In this document: one piece after another, positions 34,858 through 44,153 of the stretch
Layout of the letters: the number at the start of each line of letters is the position of its first letter
How positions within the stretch are numbered: position 1 is the first letter of the stretch
Assembly (NCBI GenBank): GCA_963730395.1
Contig: CAVSSK010000006.1
Span: 62,001-126,000 of the forward strand
Reading direction: 5' to 3'
DNA from: Bog-473 sp963730395
Lineage (GTDB): Bacteria > Actinomycetota > Acidimicrobiia > Acidimicrobiales > RAAP-2
Length of the DNA stretch: 64,000 nucleotides
Program-made: the position numbers and the translations under genes
The notes under the pieces: generated by a model
What the model was told of the DNA's origin: nothing
The model's input: the letters and a program-made list of their open reading frames with translations, nothing else
The model's database searches: none

Positions 34858-34874
34858 ACCCCTTGATCTGGGGT
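34858..34874. terminator. Short hairpin between convergent genes
   Basis: ACCCC (34858-34862) and GGGGT (34870-34874) form a 5-bp stem with a 7-nt loop in the 45-nt space between the convergent cNMP-binding and TetR genes. It is symmetric, so it could act in both directions, but it is weak and lacks a T tract. Confidence 0.3.
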
Positions 34875-34884
34875 CCGGCCGGCT

Positions 34885-35544
34885 CTAGGCCGACGGCCCG
34901 AGGATGCGGGCCGCCTCCCGGGCCCGCTGGAGGGAGAGCGCGGTGAGGTCAGCGCTCTCTTCGGACAGCACCCCGGCGGCATGCTGGACGAAGACCCCGA
35001 TCACCATTGCGCCGAGGAGGCGTGACACCTCGGCGGCGCCGGCGCGTTCGACCATGTCGGGCCGGTGCTTGGTGATCCACTGCTCCATCAGGTCCTGGAA
35101 CGAGTTGAAGAGGTCGAGGCCCACGCCTCGCGCCGTGGACTCGCCGCGGATTGCCTCGCCGACCATGAGGCGGACGAAGTCCTCGACCTCGAACATCGAC
35201 ACCAGGATGTCGGCCAGCAGCCCCGCCAGCCTGGCCTCGTCGGGACACTGGCCGTTGAGCTCGGGCCGGGGGGCCTGGACCGGGAGGAACCCCTGCTCCA
35301 CCAGGACTGCTTCGAGGAGGTCGCGTTTTGACGGGAAGTAGTGGTACAGCGACGCCACGTTGAGGCCGGCCGCCCCCGCCAGGTCGCGCATGCTCGTCCC
35401 GTCGACACCACGCTGGGACATCAGGGTCAGCGCGATGTCGAGGATCCGCCGCCTCGTGGCCGACCCCTCCACCTGCCCCGCGCCGCCCGGCTCCGGAAAG
35501 CCTGCGCCCTTGGTGTGGTAGTCGACCGTCATGTGCATTCCCAT
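34885..35544 (-). CDS. TetR/AcrR-family transcriptional regulator
   Basis: The 219-residue regulator has an N-terminal HTH 'TRRRILDIALTLMSQRGVDGTSMRDLAGAAGLNVASLYHYFPSKRDLLEAVL' and a ligand-binding helical domain. The recognition helix differs from that of the other TetR at 2612. It is divergent from the P450-ferredoxin-FadE operon, and the operator at 35722-35737 lies in the shared 239-nt region, so it may regulate that operon. GAGGCGGAGA precedes the ATG at 35544; in-frame ATGs follow within four codons. Confidence 0.9.
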   Translation of the reverse strand: MGMHMTVDYHTKGAGFPEPGGAGQVEGSATRRRILDIALTLMSQRGVDGTSMRDLAGAAGLNVASLYHYFPSKRDLLEAVLVEQGFLPVQAPRPELNGQCPDEARLAGLLADILVSMFEVEDFVRLMVGEAIRGESTARGVGLDLFNSFQDLMEQWITKHRPDMVERAGAAEVSRLLGAMVIGVFVQHAAGVLSEESADLTALSLQRAREAARILGPSA

Positions 35545-35721
35545 TCTCCGCCTCTCGATTTCGGGAATTCGAAATTCCTGCCTGTTGCCCCCTCCTGTCT
35601 GCTCCCCTGAACGAGCCTGGCTCCTTGCCCTGTGAGCCGCCCAACTTCAACCGCCGTGCAGAGGCTGCTGCTCGCCGAGAACCCCGCCCGCCCTCGACGC
35701 CCCAACACCCGTTTGCTATAT

Positions 35722-35737
35722 ATGACACGGGAGTCAG
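35722..35737. promoter_or_regulatory. Inverted-repeat operator ATGACACGGGAGTCAG
   Basis: It sits 46 nt upstream of the P450 start, in the divergent region with the TetR gene. TATATATGACAC on the plus strand could be the P450 -10 overlapping the left arm, and AAACCT abuts the other end on the minus strand. The remaining ~180 nt toward the TetR gene show no further motif. Confidence 0.66.
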
Positions 35738-35783
35738 GTTTCGGCTCCTCGCTCCACCCTAAAATAGGGGGTACGTAGGCGAA

Positions 35784-37049
35784 ATGCCAGGAATTCATTC
35801 GGCGGCGGATGCCGGGGCGGTGCCGTTCGACCCCTTCGAGCTGAAGGACATGGTCAGCGGCAGCATCCGTGACCCGTACCCCAGGCTGCACGAGCTGTGC
35901 CGCGAGTCGCCGGTGCACACGGGGCCCATCGACCTCGGCGAGGGCGCGGACATCGGCGACCCGACCAAGCCGCCGCCCGTGACCGTGTTCGGGTTCGACG
36001 AGGTCGTCCAGGTGCTGCGTGACAACGAGACGTACTCGAACGCCGTCTACGCCGACGTGGTGGGGATGGTCATGGGCCGCACCATCCTCCAGATGGACGA
36101 GCCCGAGCACCGGAAGGTCCGCGCCCTCGTCGCATCGAGCTTCCGCTCCAAGATGCTCGGACGGTGGGAGGAGGAGCTCGTGGCCGTCGTGGTCAACGAG
36201 CTCATCGACTCGTTCGCCGAGCGCGGCCGGTCGGACCTGGTGCGGGAGGTGACGTTCAACTTCCCGGTGCAGGTGATCGCGCGCATCCTCGGGCTACCAC
36301 GGACCGACTACCCGCGGTTCCAGCGCTGGGCGCTCGAGCTCACGAGCGTCGCGGCCAACTGGGAGCGCGGCATCGCGGCCTCGGTGGCGCTGCGCGACTA
36401 CTTCGCCGACGTCATGGCGGAGCGACGTGCTGCGCCGGGCGACGATCTCATCAGCGACCTGGTGCGGGCCGAGGTCGACGGGGAGCGCCTCAGCGACGAG
36501 GAGATCTACTCCTTCTTGCGCCTGCTGCTGCCGGCCGGGGTCGAGACGACCTACCGCGCCTCGGGCAGTCTGCTGCTCGCGCTGCTCAACGACCGGGCCC
36601 AGCTCGAGGCCCTCTACCGCGACCGCTCGCTGTACGCCCAGGCCTTCGAGGAGGTGCTGCGCTGGGAGCCGCCGGTGACGCTGATCCTGCGGCGGGCCAC
36701 GTGTGACACCGAGCTGGCCGGCGTGCCCATCGACGAGGGTGCCGACATCGCGCTGATGATCGGCGCCGCCAACCGCGACGAGCGCAAGTACGCCGACCCG
36801 GACCGCTACGACCTGTTCCGTGAGCAGCGCCAGCACGTCGGCTTCGGCTTCGGCGTGCACGTGTGCCTCGGCATGCACCTCGCCCGCATGGAGTCGCGGG
36901 TCGCCGTCAACACGCTCTTCGACCGCCTCGGTCCCATCACCCTGGACCCCGACGTGGAGCCGCCGCACATCGAGGGGTTGGCGTTCCGCTCCCCGCTCTC
37001 GCTCCCCGTGGTGTTCGAGGCCCCATTGGCACCCGCCGCCGGAGGCTAG
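35784..37049 (+). CDS. Cytochrome P450
   Basis: The 421-residue soluble bacterial P450 has the I-helix oxygen-activation motif in 'LLPAGVETTYRASG', the K-helix ExxR in 'FEEVLRWEPP' and the heme loop 'GFGFGVHVCLGMHLAR' with Cys361 as thiolate ligand. Relatives in mycobacterial sterol clusters (CYP125/142 type) hydroxylate terminal methyl groups, but the substrate cannot be assigned from these motifs. A [3Fe-4S] ferredoxin in the same operon (38226) is the likely electron donor. The promoter region holds the operator at 35722. Confidence 0.95.
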   Translation: MPGIHSAADAGAVPFDPFELKDMVSGSIRDPYPRLHELCRESPVHTGPIDLGEGADIGDPTKPPPVTVFGFDEVVQVLRDNETYSNAVYADVVGMVMGRTILQMDEPEHRKVRALVASSFRSKMLGRWEEELVAVVVNELIDSFAERGRSDLVREVTFNFPVQVIARILGLPRTDYPRFQRWALELTSVAANWERGIAASVALRDYFADVMAERRAAPGDDLISDLVRAEVDGERLSDEEIYSFLRLLLPAGVETTYRASGSLLLALLNDRAQLEALYRDRSLYAQAFEEVLRWEPPVTLILRRATCDTELAGVPIDEGADIALMIGAANRDERKYADPDRYDLFREQRQHVGFGFGVHVCLGMHLARMESRVAVNTLFDRLGPITLDPDVEPPHIEGLAFRSPLSLPVVFEAPLAPAAGG

Positions 37050-37059
37050 GTTCGAGCAC

Positions 37060-38229
37060 ATGGGCGGCAGAGCCAACCCGCTGCGCGATGCGGCGGCCAT
37101 CGTGGGGATCGGGCAGACCGAGTTCGCCAAGCAGATCGACCGGCCCGAGGGCCAGCTGGCGGCCGAGGCGGTCGTGGCCGCGCTGCGGGACGCCGGCATC
37201 ACGCCCTCCGAGGTCGACGGCCTCTCGTCGTTCACCATGGAGTCGACCGACGAGGTCACGCTGGCCAAGACGATCGGGGCGGGGGACATCACGTACTTCT
37301 CGCAGGTCGGCTACGGCGGCGGCGCCGGCTGCGCCACCATCGGGCACGCCGCCATGGCGATCGCCACCGGGCAGGCCGACGTCGTCGTCGCCTGGCGCTC
37401 GCGCAAGCGCGGGGCCCGCGCGGCCCGGCCGTGGGCGGCGGCACCCTCCCGGCTCCCGATTCAGGCGCAGTGGACCAGGCCGTTCGGTCTCCTGCGCCCG
37501 GTCGACGAGGTCGCCATGCTCGCTCGCCGCTACATGTACGAGTTCGGAGGCGGGCGGGAGCACCTGGCCGAGGTGGCCATGGCCGTGCGGGCCCACGCCA
37601 ACCGCAACCCGGCGGCGCTGATGCACGACAAGCCGATGTCGTTCGACGACTACATGGGAGCTCGCTTCATCAGCGAGCCGCTCTGCCTGTTCGACAATTG
37701 TCTCGAGACCGACGGCGCACTGGCCGCCGTCCTCGTGTCCGCGGAGCGAGCCAAGGACTGTCCGCACCCCCCGGCGCTGGTGCACGCGTTCGGGCAGGGG
37801 CTGCACCGCCAGCACGAGTCGATGGTCAACTACTACTGCGAAGACCCGCTGACTGGCCCGGCCTGGGCCTGCGCGGAGAAGCTGTGGTCCCAATCCGACA
37901 TCGGCCCCGAGGAGATCGACGTGGCCCAGATCTATGACGCCTTCACACCACTCATCCTGTTGTCACTGGAGGGATACGGCTTCTGCAAGCGCGGCGAGGC
38001 TGCAGACTTCGTAGCCGACGGCAACCTGCGTTGGCCCACGGGGTCACTGCCGACGAACACGTCGGGCGGCGGACTGTCCGAGGCGTACGTCCACGGGTTC
38101 AACCTCGTCACCGAAGGGGTGCGCCAGGTGCGCGGCACCTCGACGAGCCAGGTCGAAGGCGCGCAGACCTGTCTCGTCACCTCGGGCGAGGGCGTGCCCA
38201 CGAGCGCCATCGTGCTGCGGGCGGCGTGA
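37060..38229 (+). CDS. Thiolase-like protein of the SCP-x/Ltp2 group
   Basis: The 389-residue thiolase-fold protein has 'YGGGAGCATIGHAAMAI' at the nucleophile region, where the cysteine is two residues away from the usual HGGS/CSS alignment, so its role is uncertain. Also present are 'RRYMYEFGGGREHLAEVAM', 'VAQIYDAFTPLILLSLEGYGFCKRGEAADF' and the C-terminal 'GGGLSEAYVHGFNLVTEGVRQVRG'. This is the branch that contains the aldolase Ltp2. No DUF35 partner is adjacent, but one exists at 60913. The ATG at 37060 is 11 nt after the P450 stop with GGAGG upstream, and its stop overlaps the ferredoxin start. Confidence 0.85.
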   Translation: MGGRANPLRDAAAIVGIGQTEFAKQIDRPEGQLAAEAVVAALRDAGITPSEVDGLSSFTMESTDEVTLAKTIGAGDITYFSQVGYGGGAGCATIGHAAMAIATGQADVVVAWRSRKRGARAARPWAAAPSRLPIQAQWTRPFGLLRPVDEVAMLARRYMYEFGGGREHLAEVAMAVRAHANRNPAALMHDKPMSFDDYMGARFISEPLCLFDNCLETDGALAAVLVSAERAKDCPHPPALVHAFGQGLHRQHESMVNYYCEDPLTGPAWACAEKLWSQSDIGPEEIDVAQIYDAFTPLILLSLEGYGFCKRGEAADFVADGNLRWPTGSLPTNTSGGGLSEAYVHGFNLVTEGVRQVRGTSTSQVEGAQTCLVTSGEGVPTSAIVLRAA

Positions 38230-38477
38230 GCGCGGTCATGGGGGAGCCGATGGAGCCGCTGGACGTCAAGATCGACTGGGACCGCTGCATGGGGTCCGGG
38301 AACTGCGTGTTCTGGGCCCCCGACACGTTCGACCTCAGCGAGGACGGCCACGCCGTCGTCCTCGACCCGGGTGCCACGGACGAGGAGCGGCTGCGCGTCG
38401 CGGCGCAAGGGTGCCCGGTCGGCGCCATCACGCTGTGGCGCCTCGGCGTCGAGGTGCCGCTCGAGGAGGGGGCGTAG
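38226..38477 (+). CDS. [3Fe-4S] ferredoxin (P450 redox partner)
   Basis: The 83-residue ferredoxin has the three-cysteine pattern CMGSGNC ... GCPVGAI, in which the second cysteine of a 4Fe motif is replaced, typical of [3Fe-4S] ferredoxins that serve actinobacterial P450s. It would hand electrons from a reductase to the P450 encoded at 35784. The GTG at 38226 overlaps the stop of the thiolase-like gene (GTGA), and its TAG stop shares a base with the start of the next gene. No ferredoxin reductase gene is in the window. Confidence 0.92.
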   Translation: MSAVMGEPMEPLDVKIDWDRCMGSGNCVFWAPDTFDLSEDGHAVVLDPGATDEERLRVAAQGCPVGAITLWRLGVEVPLEEGA

Positions 38478-40717
38478 TGCCGATCGCCATCACGGAGGAG
38501 CACGAGTCCCTCCGCCGTACCGCGGAGCGCTGGCTCCAGACCCACTGCCCCCCGGCGGAGGCGCGGGCGGTGGCGGAGGCGCCGGACCCGGCGGCCGACC
38601 TGCCGGCCGTGTGGGAGAAGATGGCCGCCCAGGGGTGGCTGGGACTCCACCTGCCCGAGGCATCGGGTGGGGAGGGGTTCACGCTGGCCGAGGTCGCCGT
38701 GGTGCTCGAGGAGCTGGGCCATGCCCTCTTCCCCGGCCCCGTCCTCCCGACCCTCCTCGTGTCGGCCGCCGTCTCTCGCTGCGGGGACGCGGCCATGCGT
38801 GCGGCGCTGCTGCCCGGTCTGTCCGACGGCACCATCACGGCGGCCGTGGCGCTCGGTGCCGCCGGCCTCCAACCGGGCGACGACGCGGCCGGCTCCGTCC
38901 CCGCCGGCGTGGTGCGCCCCGTCCTCGGGCTGCCGACGGCACGGCTCGTGCTCGTGCCGCTCGACCGCGGGGCCGGCGGCACGCAGTGGTGCCTCGTCGA
39001 CCGCGAGGCCCTCGGTGACCTGGCGTCGGTCGCGGCGCTCCCGGCCCTCGATGCCACCCGGCCCCTCGGGACGCTCGAGGTCGCGGGGGAGGTCCTGGTG
39101 GCTGACCGACCGCTGCTCGTGCCTGACGCAGAGGTGCGGGGCCTGGCGATGGTCCTGGCCGCGGCGGAGAGCGCGGGGATCGCGCGGTGGTGCCTCGAGA
39201 CCGCGTCCGAGTACGCCAAGGTGAGGGTCCAGTTCGGCCGGCCCATAGGCCAGTTCCAGGCGGTCAAGCACGCGCTGGCCGACATGCTGGTGTCCGTCGA
39301 GCAGTGCGCCGCGGTGGCCTGGGACGCCGCAGCCGCGTGGAGTGAGGCCGGGGACGGCGCCGACCGCGCGCTCAGTGCCGGCATCGCCGGTGCCGTCGCG
39401 CTCGATGCGGCGGCCCGCTGCGCGAAGCAGTGCATCCAGATCCTCGGCGGCATCGGCTTCACCTGGGAGCACGATGCGCATCTCTACCTCAAGCGGGCGA
39501 TGGCCAACCTGCAGCTCGTGGCCGGAGGCGACGTCGGGGCGCTCGAACACGAGGTGACTGCGCTCGCCGTCGGGGGCGCTCGCCGCAATCTGGCCGCCGA
39601 CCTGCCCGCCGAGGCTGACGCGCTCCGCGACGAGATCCGCGCCGTGGTGGCGGACATCGTCGGGGTGGGCGCATCGGGCGGCGACCAGCGCGCCGCACTG
39701 ACAGAGGCGGGCCTGATCATGCCGCACTGGCCGCCACCGTGGGGCCGGGGCGCCTCACCGCTCGAGCAGCTCGTGATCGACGAGGAGCTGGACGCGGCGG
39801 GCGTGGCCCGCCCGCACCTCGCCGTCGGCGCATGGGCGCTGCCGACGTTGATCGCGCACGGGACCCCACAGCAGCAGGAGCGCTGGGTGCGCCCCACGCT
39901 GCTCGGGACGTTGAGCTGGTGCCAGCTGTTCAGCGAGCCCGGCGCCGGCTCGGACCTGGCCGCCCTCAGCACGAGGGCGGAGCGCGTCGAAGGCGGCTGG
40001 ATGCTCAACGGGCAGAAGGTGTGGACGTCGTTGGCCCAGACCGCCGACTTCGGCATCTGTCTCGCCCGCTCCGACCCGGACGCGCCGAAGCACGCCGGCA
40101 TCACGTACTTCATCGTCGACATGCACGCCGAGGGCATCGACATCCGGCCGTTGCGCGAGCTCACGGGCGCCGCCATGTTCAACGAGGTCTTCTTCAACGA
40201 TGTCTTCGTCCCCGACGACGCGGTGGTGGGCACCCCCGGGGACGGCTGGCGCATCGGCCGCACCACGCTGGCCAACGAGCGCGTCTCCATGTCGTCGGGC
40301 GCGTCCTTCGGCAACGGGGTGGAATCGCTCATCCGCAGCGTGGCCCGGCGCCACCAACGCGGCCAGGAGAGCCCGCCGAGCCTCGAGGGGCGCCTGGGCC
40401 ACCTGATCGCCGAGGCGCAGTCGGTCGCTTTGCTCGGCCACCGTTCCACACTGCGGACGCTCTCGGGCGTCGATCCGGGCAGCGGGTCGAGCGTGCGCAA
40501 GCTGCTCGGTGTCGAGCACGAGCAGCGGGTTCAGGAGATGGGCATGGCGCTCTACGGCGCGGACGGCGCGGTACACGACGGGAAGGCACAGCGGTGGGAG
40601 GACGGCTTCCTCTCGACGCGCTGCCTCACCATCGCCGGAGGCACCAGCGAGGTGCAGCGCAACGTGATCGCGGAGCGCATCCTCGGCCAGCCCCGCGACC
40701 CCGAACCGGGCGCCTGA
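38477..40717 (+). CDS. Two-domain acyl-CoA dehydrogenase (FadE34-like fusion)
   Basis: The 746-residue protein is about twice the length of a normal FadE. Domain one (about 1-365) is a beta-type module with 'LGGIGFTWEHDAHLYLKRA'. Domain two (about 375-746) is an alpha-type module with 'WCQLFSEPGAGSDLAALSTRA', 'NGQKVWTSLAQTADFG' and 'AGGTSEVQRNVIAERILGQPR'. The fusion matches the plan of mycobacterial FadE34/ChsE3, which dehydrogenates steroid side-chain CoA esters. It thus combines in one chain what the divergent FadE pairs here encode separately. GTG at 38477 shares its first base with the ferredoxin stop TAG. Confidence 0.93.
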   Translation: MPIAITEEHESLRRTAERWLQTHCPPAEARAVAEAPDPAADLPAVWEKMAAQGWLGLHLPEASGGEGFTLAEVAVVLEELGHALFPGPVLPTLLVSAAVSRCGDAAMRAALLPGLSDGTITAAVALGAAGLQPGDDAAGSVPAGVVRPVLGLPTARLVLVPLDRGAGGTQWCLVDREALGDLASVAALPALDATRPLGTLEVAGEVLVADRPLLVPDAEVRGLAMVLAAAESAGIARWCLETASEYAKVRVQFGRPIGQFQAVKHALADMLVSVEQCAAVAWDAAAAWSEAGDGADRALSAGIAGAVALDAAARCAKQCIQILGGIGFTWEHDAHLYLKRAMANLQLVAGGDVGALEHEVTALAVGGARRNLAADLPAEADALRDEIRAVVADIVGVGASGGDQRAALTEAGLIMPHWPPPWGRGASPLEQLVIDEELDAAGVARPHLAVGAWALPTLIAHGTPQQQERWVRPTLLGTLSWCQLFSEPGAGSDLAALSTRAERVEGGWMLNGQKVWTSLAQTADFGICLARSDPDAPKHAGITYFIVDMHAEGIDIRPLRELTGAAMFNEVFFNDVFVPDDAVVGTPGDGWRIGRTTLANERVSMSSGASFGNGVESLIRSVARRHQRGQESPPSLEGRLGHLIAEAQSVALLGHRSTLRTLSGVDPGSGSSVRKLLGVEHEQRVQEMGMALYGADGAVHDGKAQRWEDGFLSTRCLTIAGGTSEVQRNVIAERILGQPRDPEPGA

Positions 40718-40746
40718 GCGAGCCGCACCGGTACGATGACCCGACG

Positions 40747-41166
40747 ATGAGCCCTGGCGCCGAAGCCGAACACCCCGACGACGCGCTGGACATCGGCGTC
40801 GAGGAGGACGTCTGGCCGTTCCCTTCGGAGAAGTTCCTGCACGAGTGGGCACCCGGGGTCCTGCAGGCCCAGAACGCCTGGATGGCCTCCATCGACTCCC
40901 TGCGCGCCCCCGACCGCAAGACGCACGAGCTGATCCGCCTGGTGTGCACCGTCATCGCCCGCCAGCCCGGTGGGGTGCAGCGCCACGCCCGGCTGGCCGC
41001 CGAGGTGGGCGCCACCTGGGACGAGATCGCCGGGTCGATCCTCCTCACCGAGCCCGCCTTCGGGATCGTCTTGGCCATTCAGGCCCTGCCCGACGCCCGA
41101 CGCGGCTTCAAGCAGGGCTCGGCGGGCCTCCACGAGGACGAGGACGACGACTCGCCCGCCGACTGA
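40747..41166 (+). CDS. Carboxymuconolactone-decarboxylase-like (AhpD-fold) small protein
   Basis: The 139-residue protein has one CMD-type helical core 'DRKTHELIRLVCTVIARQPGGVQRHARLAAEVGATWDEIAGSILLTEPAFG', including the conserved His after the first helix. The CxxC of AhpD is absent. The C-terminal end is very acidic. The reaction is unknown. A TACGAT box (40732-40737) is 9 nt before the ATG, so it may start a new leaderless transcript after the FadE fusion. The FadE at 41187 follows after 20 nt. Confidence 0.75.
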   Translation: MSPGAEAEHPDDALDIGVEEDVWPFPSEKFLHEWAPGVLQAQNAWMASIDSLRAPDRKTHELIRLVCTVIARQPGGVQRHARLAAEVGATWDEIAGSILLTEPAFGIVLAIQALPDARRGFKQGSAGLHEDEDDDSPAD

Positions 41167-41186
41167 CGCCCATGTCATAGTTGCCC

Positions 41187-42446
41187 ATGCGCCTCGCCCC
41201 CGACGCATCGCTGGCAGAGTTCCGGCGTGAGCTCGAGGCGTGGCTCGACGCACACCTGCCGTCGGCCGACGTCACGGAGGACCACAGGCGGCGCTCGTCA
41301 GCGCACCTGCCCGAATGGGCCCGGACCTTCCAGCGGGAGATGTTCGAGGCCGGATACCTGGTGCCGGGATGGCCGCCCGAGCTCGGCGGTCGCAACGCGA
41401 CGCCCCAGGAGCAGATGGTCTACTTCGAGGTCATCGCCGAGCGGATGGCGCCCCGCTCGCTCAATCCCCAGGGCCTCTCCATCTGCGCCGCCTCCATCGT
41501 CGAGTTCGGGACCGAGGACCAGAAGGCGCGCTTCGCCGTCCCGACGCTCAAGGGCGAGATCACGTGGTGCGTCGGGATGAGCGAACCCAACGCGGGCAGC
41601 GACCTGGCCTCGTTGACCACCAAGGCCGAGCAGCGCAACGGGCACTTCGTGGTGAACGGGCAGAAGGTGTGGACGTCGGGCGCACACGAAGCCGACTACT
41701 GCATGTGCTACGTGCGCACCGACCCCGAGGCGCCGAAACACCGCGGCATCAGTGTGCTCATCATCGACATGGGCACGCCGGGCATCACCTGCCGGCCTCT
41801 GCCCGAGCTGACCGACCCGCACCACGCCGACTTCAACGAGGTCTTCTTCACCGACGTCGAGGTGCCGGGGGAGAACCTGCTCGGCGAGCTCGACAACGGC
41901 TGGGTGGTCAGCCAGGGGTCGCTGCGCCACGAGCGGGGGATGCTCTGGATCATGAACGTGGCGAAGATGGAGCGGACCTTGAAGGCCCTCGTCCGCCTGG
42001 CCCGGCGTCCCGATGCTCACCGCGGCACCCTGGGCGACGATCCCCGGATCGCGGCCGCCATCGGCCGCCTGGCCACCGACACGGCCGCCATGCGCTGCCT
42101 GGGCTATCGGGGCTTCGCAAAGTCCACCCGGGGCGAGATGTCTCCCGAGCACCTCGTCCTCAAGCTCTTCAGCAGCGAGGCCGAACAGCAGGCCTGCCTG
42201 TTGGCCCAGGAGGCGCTCGGCCTCGAGGGCCTCGACCTCGACGGCCCGGGACCCAACAAGTTCACCGAATGGGACCGGGCGAATTTCGGCCCGGAGCCGT
42301 TGGTGTCGGGCGGGACGGGCTCCTTCTACGACGGCGCCTGGCCCGTGCAGTACCTGCGCTCCTTTGCCGGCACCATCGCGGGCGGCACCTCGGAGATCCA
42401 GCGGAACATCGTGGCCGAGCGTGTGCTCGGCCTGCCCCGGGGGTGA
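41187..42446 (+). CDS. Acyl-CoA dehydrogenase, alpha-type
   Basis: The 419-residue FadE has 'WCVGMSEPNAGSDLASLTTKA', 'VNGQKVWTSGAHEADYCM', and 'AGTIAGGTSEIQRNIVAERVLGLPRG'. The segment 'LGLEGLDLDGPGPNKFTEWDR' before the last helices is longer than usual. It is a full-length catalytic-type subunit without an adjacent beta gene. CATAGT at 41176-41181 ends 5 nt before the ATG, suggesting leaderless translation. The upstream in-frame TTG at 41181 would lie inside that box, so ATG 41187 is preferred. Confidence 0.92.
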   Translation: MRLAPDASLAEFRRELEAWLDAHLPSADVTEDHRRRSSAHLPEWARTFQREMFEAGYLVPGWPPELGGRNATPQEQMVYFEVIAERMAPRSLNPQGLSICAASIVEFGTEDQKARFAVPTLKGEITWCVGMSEPNAGSDLASLTTKAEQRNGHFVVNGQKVWTSGAHEADYCMCYVRTDPEAPKHRGISVLIIDMGTPGITCRPLPELTDPHHADFNEVFFTDVEVPGENLLGELDNGWVVSQGSLRHERGMLWIMNVAKMERTLKALVRLARRPDAHRGTLGDDPRIAAAIGRLATDTAAMRCLGYRGFAKSTRGEMSPEHLVLKLFSSEAEQQACLLAQEALGLEGLDLDGPGPNKFTEWDRANFGPEPLVSGGTGSFYDGAWPVQYLRSFAGTIAGGTSEIQRNIVAERVLGLPRG

Positions 42447-42550
42447 GGCGACCGTGACGGTGGCCGCGCCGGCGCGCCGCGCCCAACCCGGCACGACGCC
42501 GATCCGCACCGGGACCCCCCCGGTCGTCGTCGGCCCGTAGGCCGGCGCGC

Positions 42551-44050
42551 GTGCTGGCCGAGACGGCCGCCGAGGCGGCCAAGCGCTTCGGGCCGGCCCC
42601 GGCCTTCGTCGCCGACGAGGGTCTGACGTTGAGCTACGCGCAGTTCGACGCCATGGCCGACGAGACCGCGGTCGGGTTGGCCGAGCTCGGCGTGGGGGAG
42701 GGGGATGTGGTCGGGCTCCTGCTGCCCTCGGTGCCCGAGCACTTCATCGTCTATGTGGCCGCAGCCAAGCTGGGCGCGGTGACCGCCGCCGTCAACCCCA
42801 GGCTCGTGTCGGCCGAGCGCGATGCCGTCCTGCGCGTCGCCAACCCGAGGGTCGTCATCACGACGGAGCAGTTGGCCCCGGCGGAGCGCACCGGGAGCAT
42901 CGCCTCGGTGCTCGTGGTGCCGGCCACGGATCCGGCCGGCGTGCTCGAAGGCCTGCGACGCCCGGGCACGAGCCCGGCTCCCCTGGCACCTGACGAGGAC
43001 CGGCCCGTCGCCATCGTCTTCACATCTGGCACCACGGGAACGCCGAAGGGAGCGGTCTTCTGCGGGCGTCAGATCGGCTTCATCACGCAGTGTGACGTCG
43101 GCGCGGCCTGGGGTGGTGGCGGCCACTCCATGGCGGGCTCGGCGCTCGCCCACCTCGGCCCGACGACGAAGCTCGCCGGGAACCTCAAGAAGGGTGGCAC
43201 CCAGCACCTGTCGCAGCAACCGTGGAAGGCGGCCGACGCGCTGCGCAAGGTGGCCGAGCTGGGGATCGCGGCGCTGAGTGGCGTGCCCACGCAGATCGCG
43301 CTCATGCTGCGCGACCCGTCGTTCGACAGCACCGACCTGTCGTCCGTGCGCGCTGTCGTCATGGGTGGCGGGCCGGCCACCCCCGCGCTCGTGCGCGAGG
43401 CGCGGGCGCGCATCGGTGCGCCGCTGGCCGTGCGGTACTCGTGCACCGAGGCCGGCATCGGGTGCGGCACGTCGTTCGGGGACCCCGACGAGGACGCGGA
43501 GGTCAGTGTCGGACGTCCTCGGCCCGGCGTACGGCTCTCGATCCTCGACGAGGCGGGCGCGCCAGTCGAGCCCGGGGCGATCGGCGAGGTCTGCCTGGGG
43601 TCACCGGCCGTCATGGAGGGCTACTGGCGCAACAGCGGGGCCAACGCCGACGCGTTCAGCGAGGACGGCAGCGTCCGCACGGGCGACCTCGGCTGGGTGG
43701 ACGAGCGCGGTCGGCTGCACCTGGCCGGTCGCAGCCGCGAGCGCTACGTGCGCGGCGGCTACAACGTCTACCCGATGGAGGTCGAAGGCGTGCTGGCCGA
43801 CCACCCCGGTGTGGCGGCCGTGGCGGTGGTGAGCCGGAACGACCCGGTGATGGGCGAGATCGGCGTCGCCGTCGTCGTGCCCCAACCGGACGCGCCGACG
43901 CCCGAACTGGCGCAACTGCGGGACTTCGCGGCGGAACACCTCGCTCGCTACAAGCTGCCCGAGGACATGGTGGTGTTGAGCGCCTTGCCACTCACCGCCG
44001 GCGAGAAGGTGGACCGACGGGCACTCGAGAGGCTGATCGCCACCAGCTGA
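42551..44050 (+). CDS. AMP-dependent acyl-CoA ligase
   Basis: The 499-residue ANL ligase has 'IVFTSGTTGTPKGAVF' (P-loop), 'RYSCTEAGIGCGTSF', 'GSVRTGDLGWVDERGRLHLAGRSRERYVRGGYNVYPMEVE' and the Lys region 'LPLTAGEKVDRRAL', where the usual GK is EK, keeping the catalytic lysine. It would adenylate a carboxylic acid and load CoA. The GTG at 42551 follows a 104-nt gap after the FadE gene that holds only a short, unconvincing frame. It closes the rightward catabolic block that begins at 35784. Confidence 0.9.
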   Translation: MLAETAAEAAKRFGPAPAFVADEGLTLSYAQFDAMADETAVGLAELGVGEGDVVGLLLPSVPEHFIVYVAAAKLGAVTAAVNPRLVSAERDAVLRVANPRVVITTEQLAPAERTGSIASVLVVPATDPAGVLEGLRRPGTSPAPLAPDEDRPVAIVFTSGTTGTPKGAVFCGRQIGFITQCDVGAAWGGGGHSMAGSALAHLGPTTKLAGNLKKGGTQHLSQQPWKAADALRKVAELGIAALSGVPTQIALMLRDPSFDSTDLSSVRAVVMGGGPATPALVREARARIGAPLAVRYSCTEAGIGCGTSFGDPDEDAEVSVGRPRPGVRLSILDEAGAPVEPGAIGEVCLGSPAVMEGYWRNSGANADAFSEDGSVRTGDLGWVDERGRLHLAGRSRERYVRGGYNVYPMEVEGVLADHPGVAAVAVVSRNDPVMGEIGVAVVVPQPDAPTPELAQLRDFAAEHLARYKLPEDMVVLSALPLTAGEKVDRRALERLIATS

Positions 44051-44147
44051 CGTCGCCCGGGCCGCTGCAGCCCACGTTGACACCGCGCGATCCTCTTGGC
44101 ACAACGCGCGCACAACGAAGAGCGGTTTTGGCCGACTTCCAGCTTCA

Positions 44148-44153
44148 TATAGT
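44148..44153 (+). promoter_or_regulatory. Possible -10 box TATAGT of the CAP-repeat gene
   Basis: This is the best sigma-70-like hexamer in the 183-nt gap before the first secreted CAP gene. TTTTGG about 16 nt upstream (44126-44131) could be a poor -35. It lies in a local AT-rich patch and leaves an 80-nt leader. No inverted-repeat operator is found in this gap. Confidence 0.4.

Noticed and set aside
42453..42539. Short 28-codon frame between FadE and ligase genes
   Set aside because: Pro/Arg/Thr-rich, no RBS, no start box and no recognisable feature.
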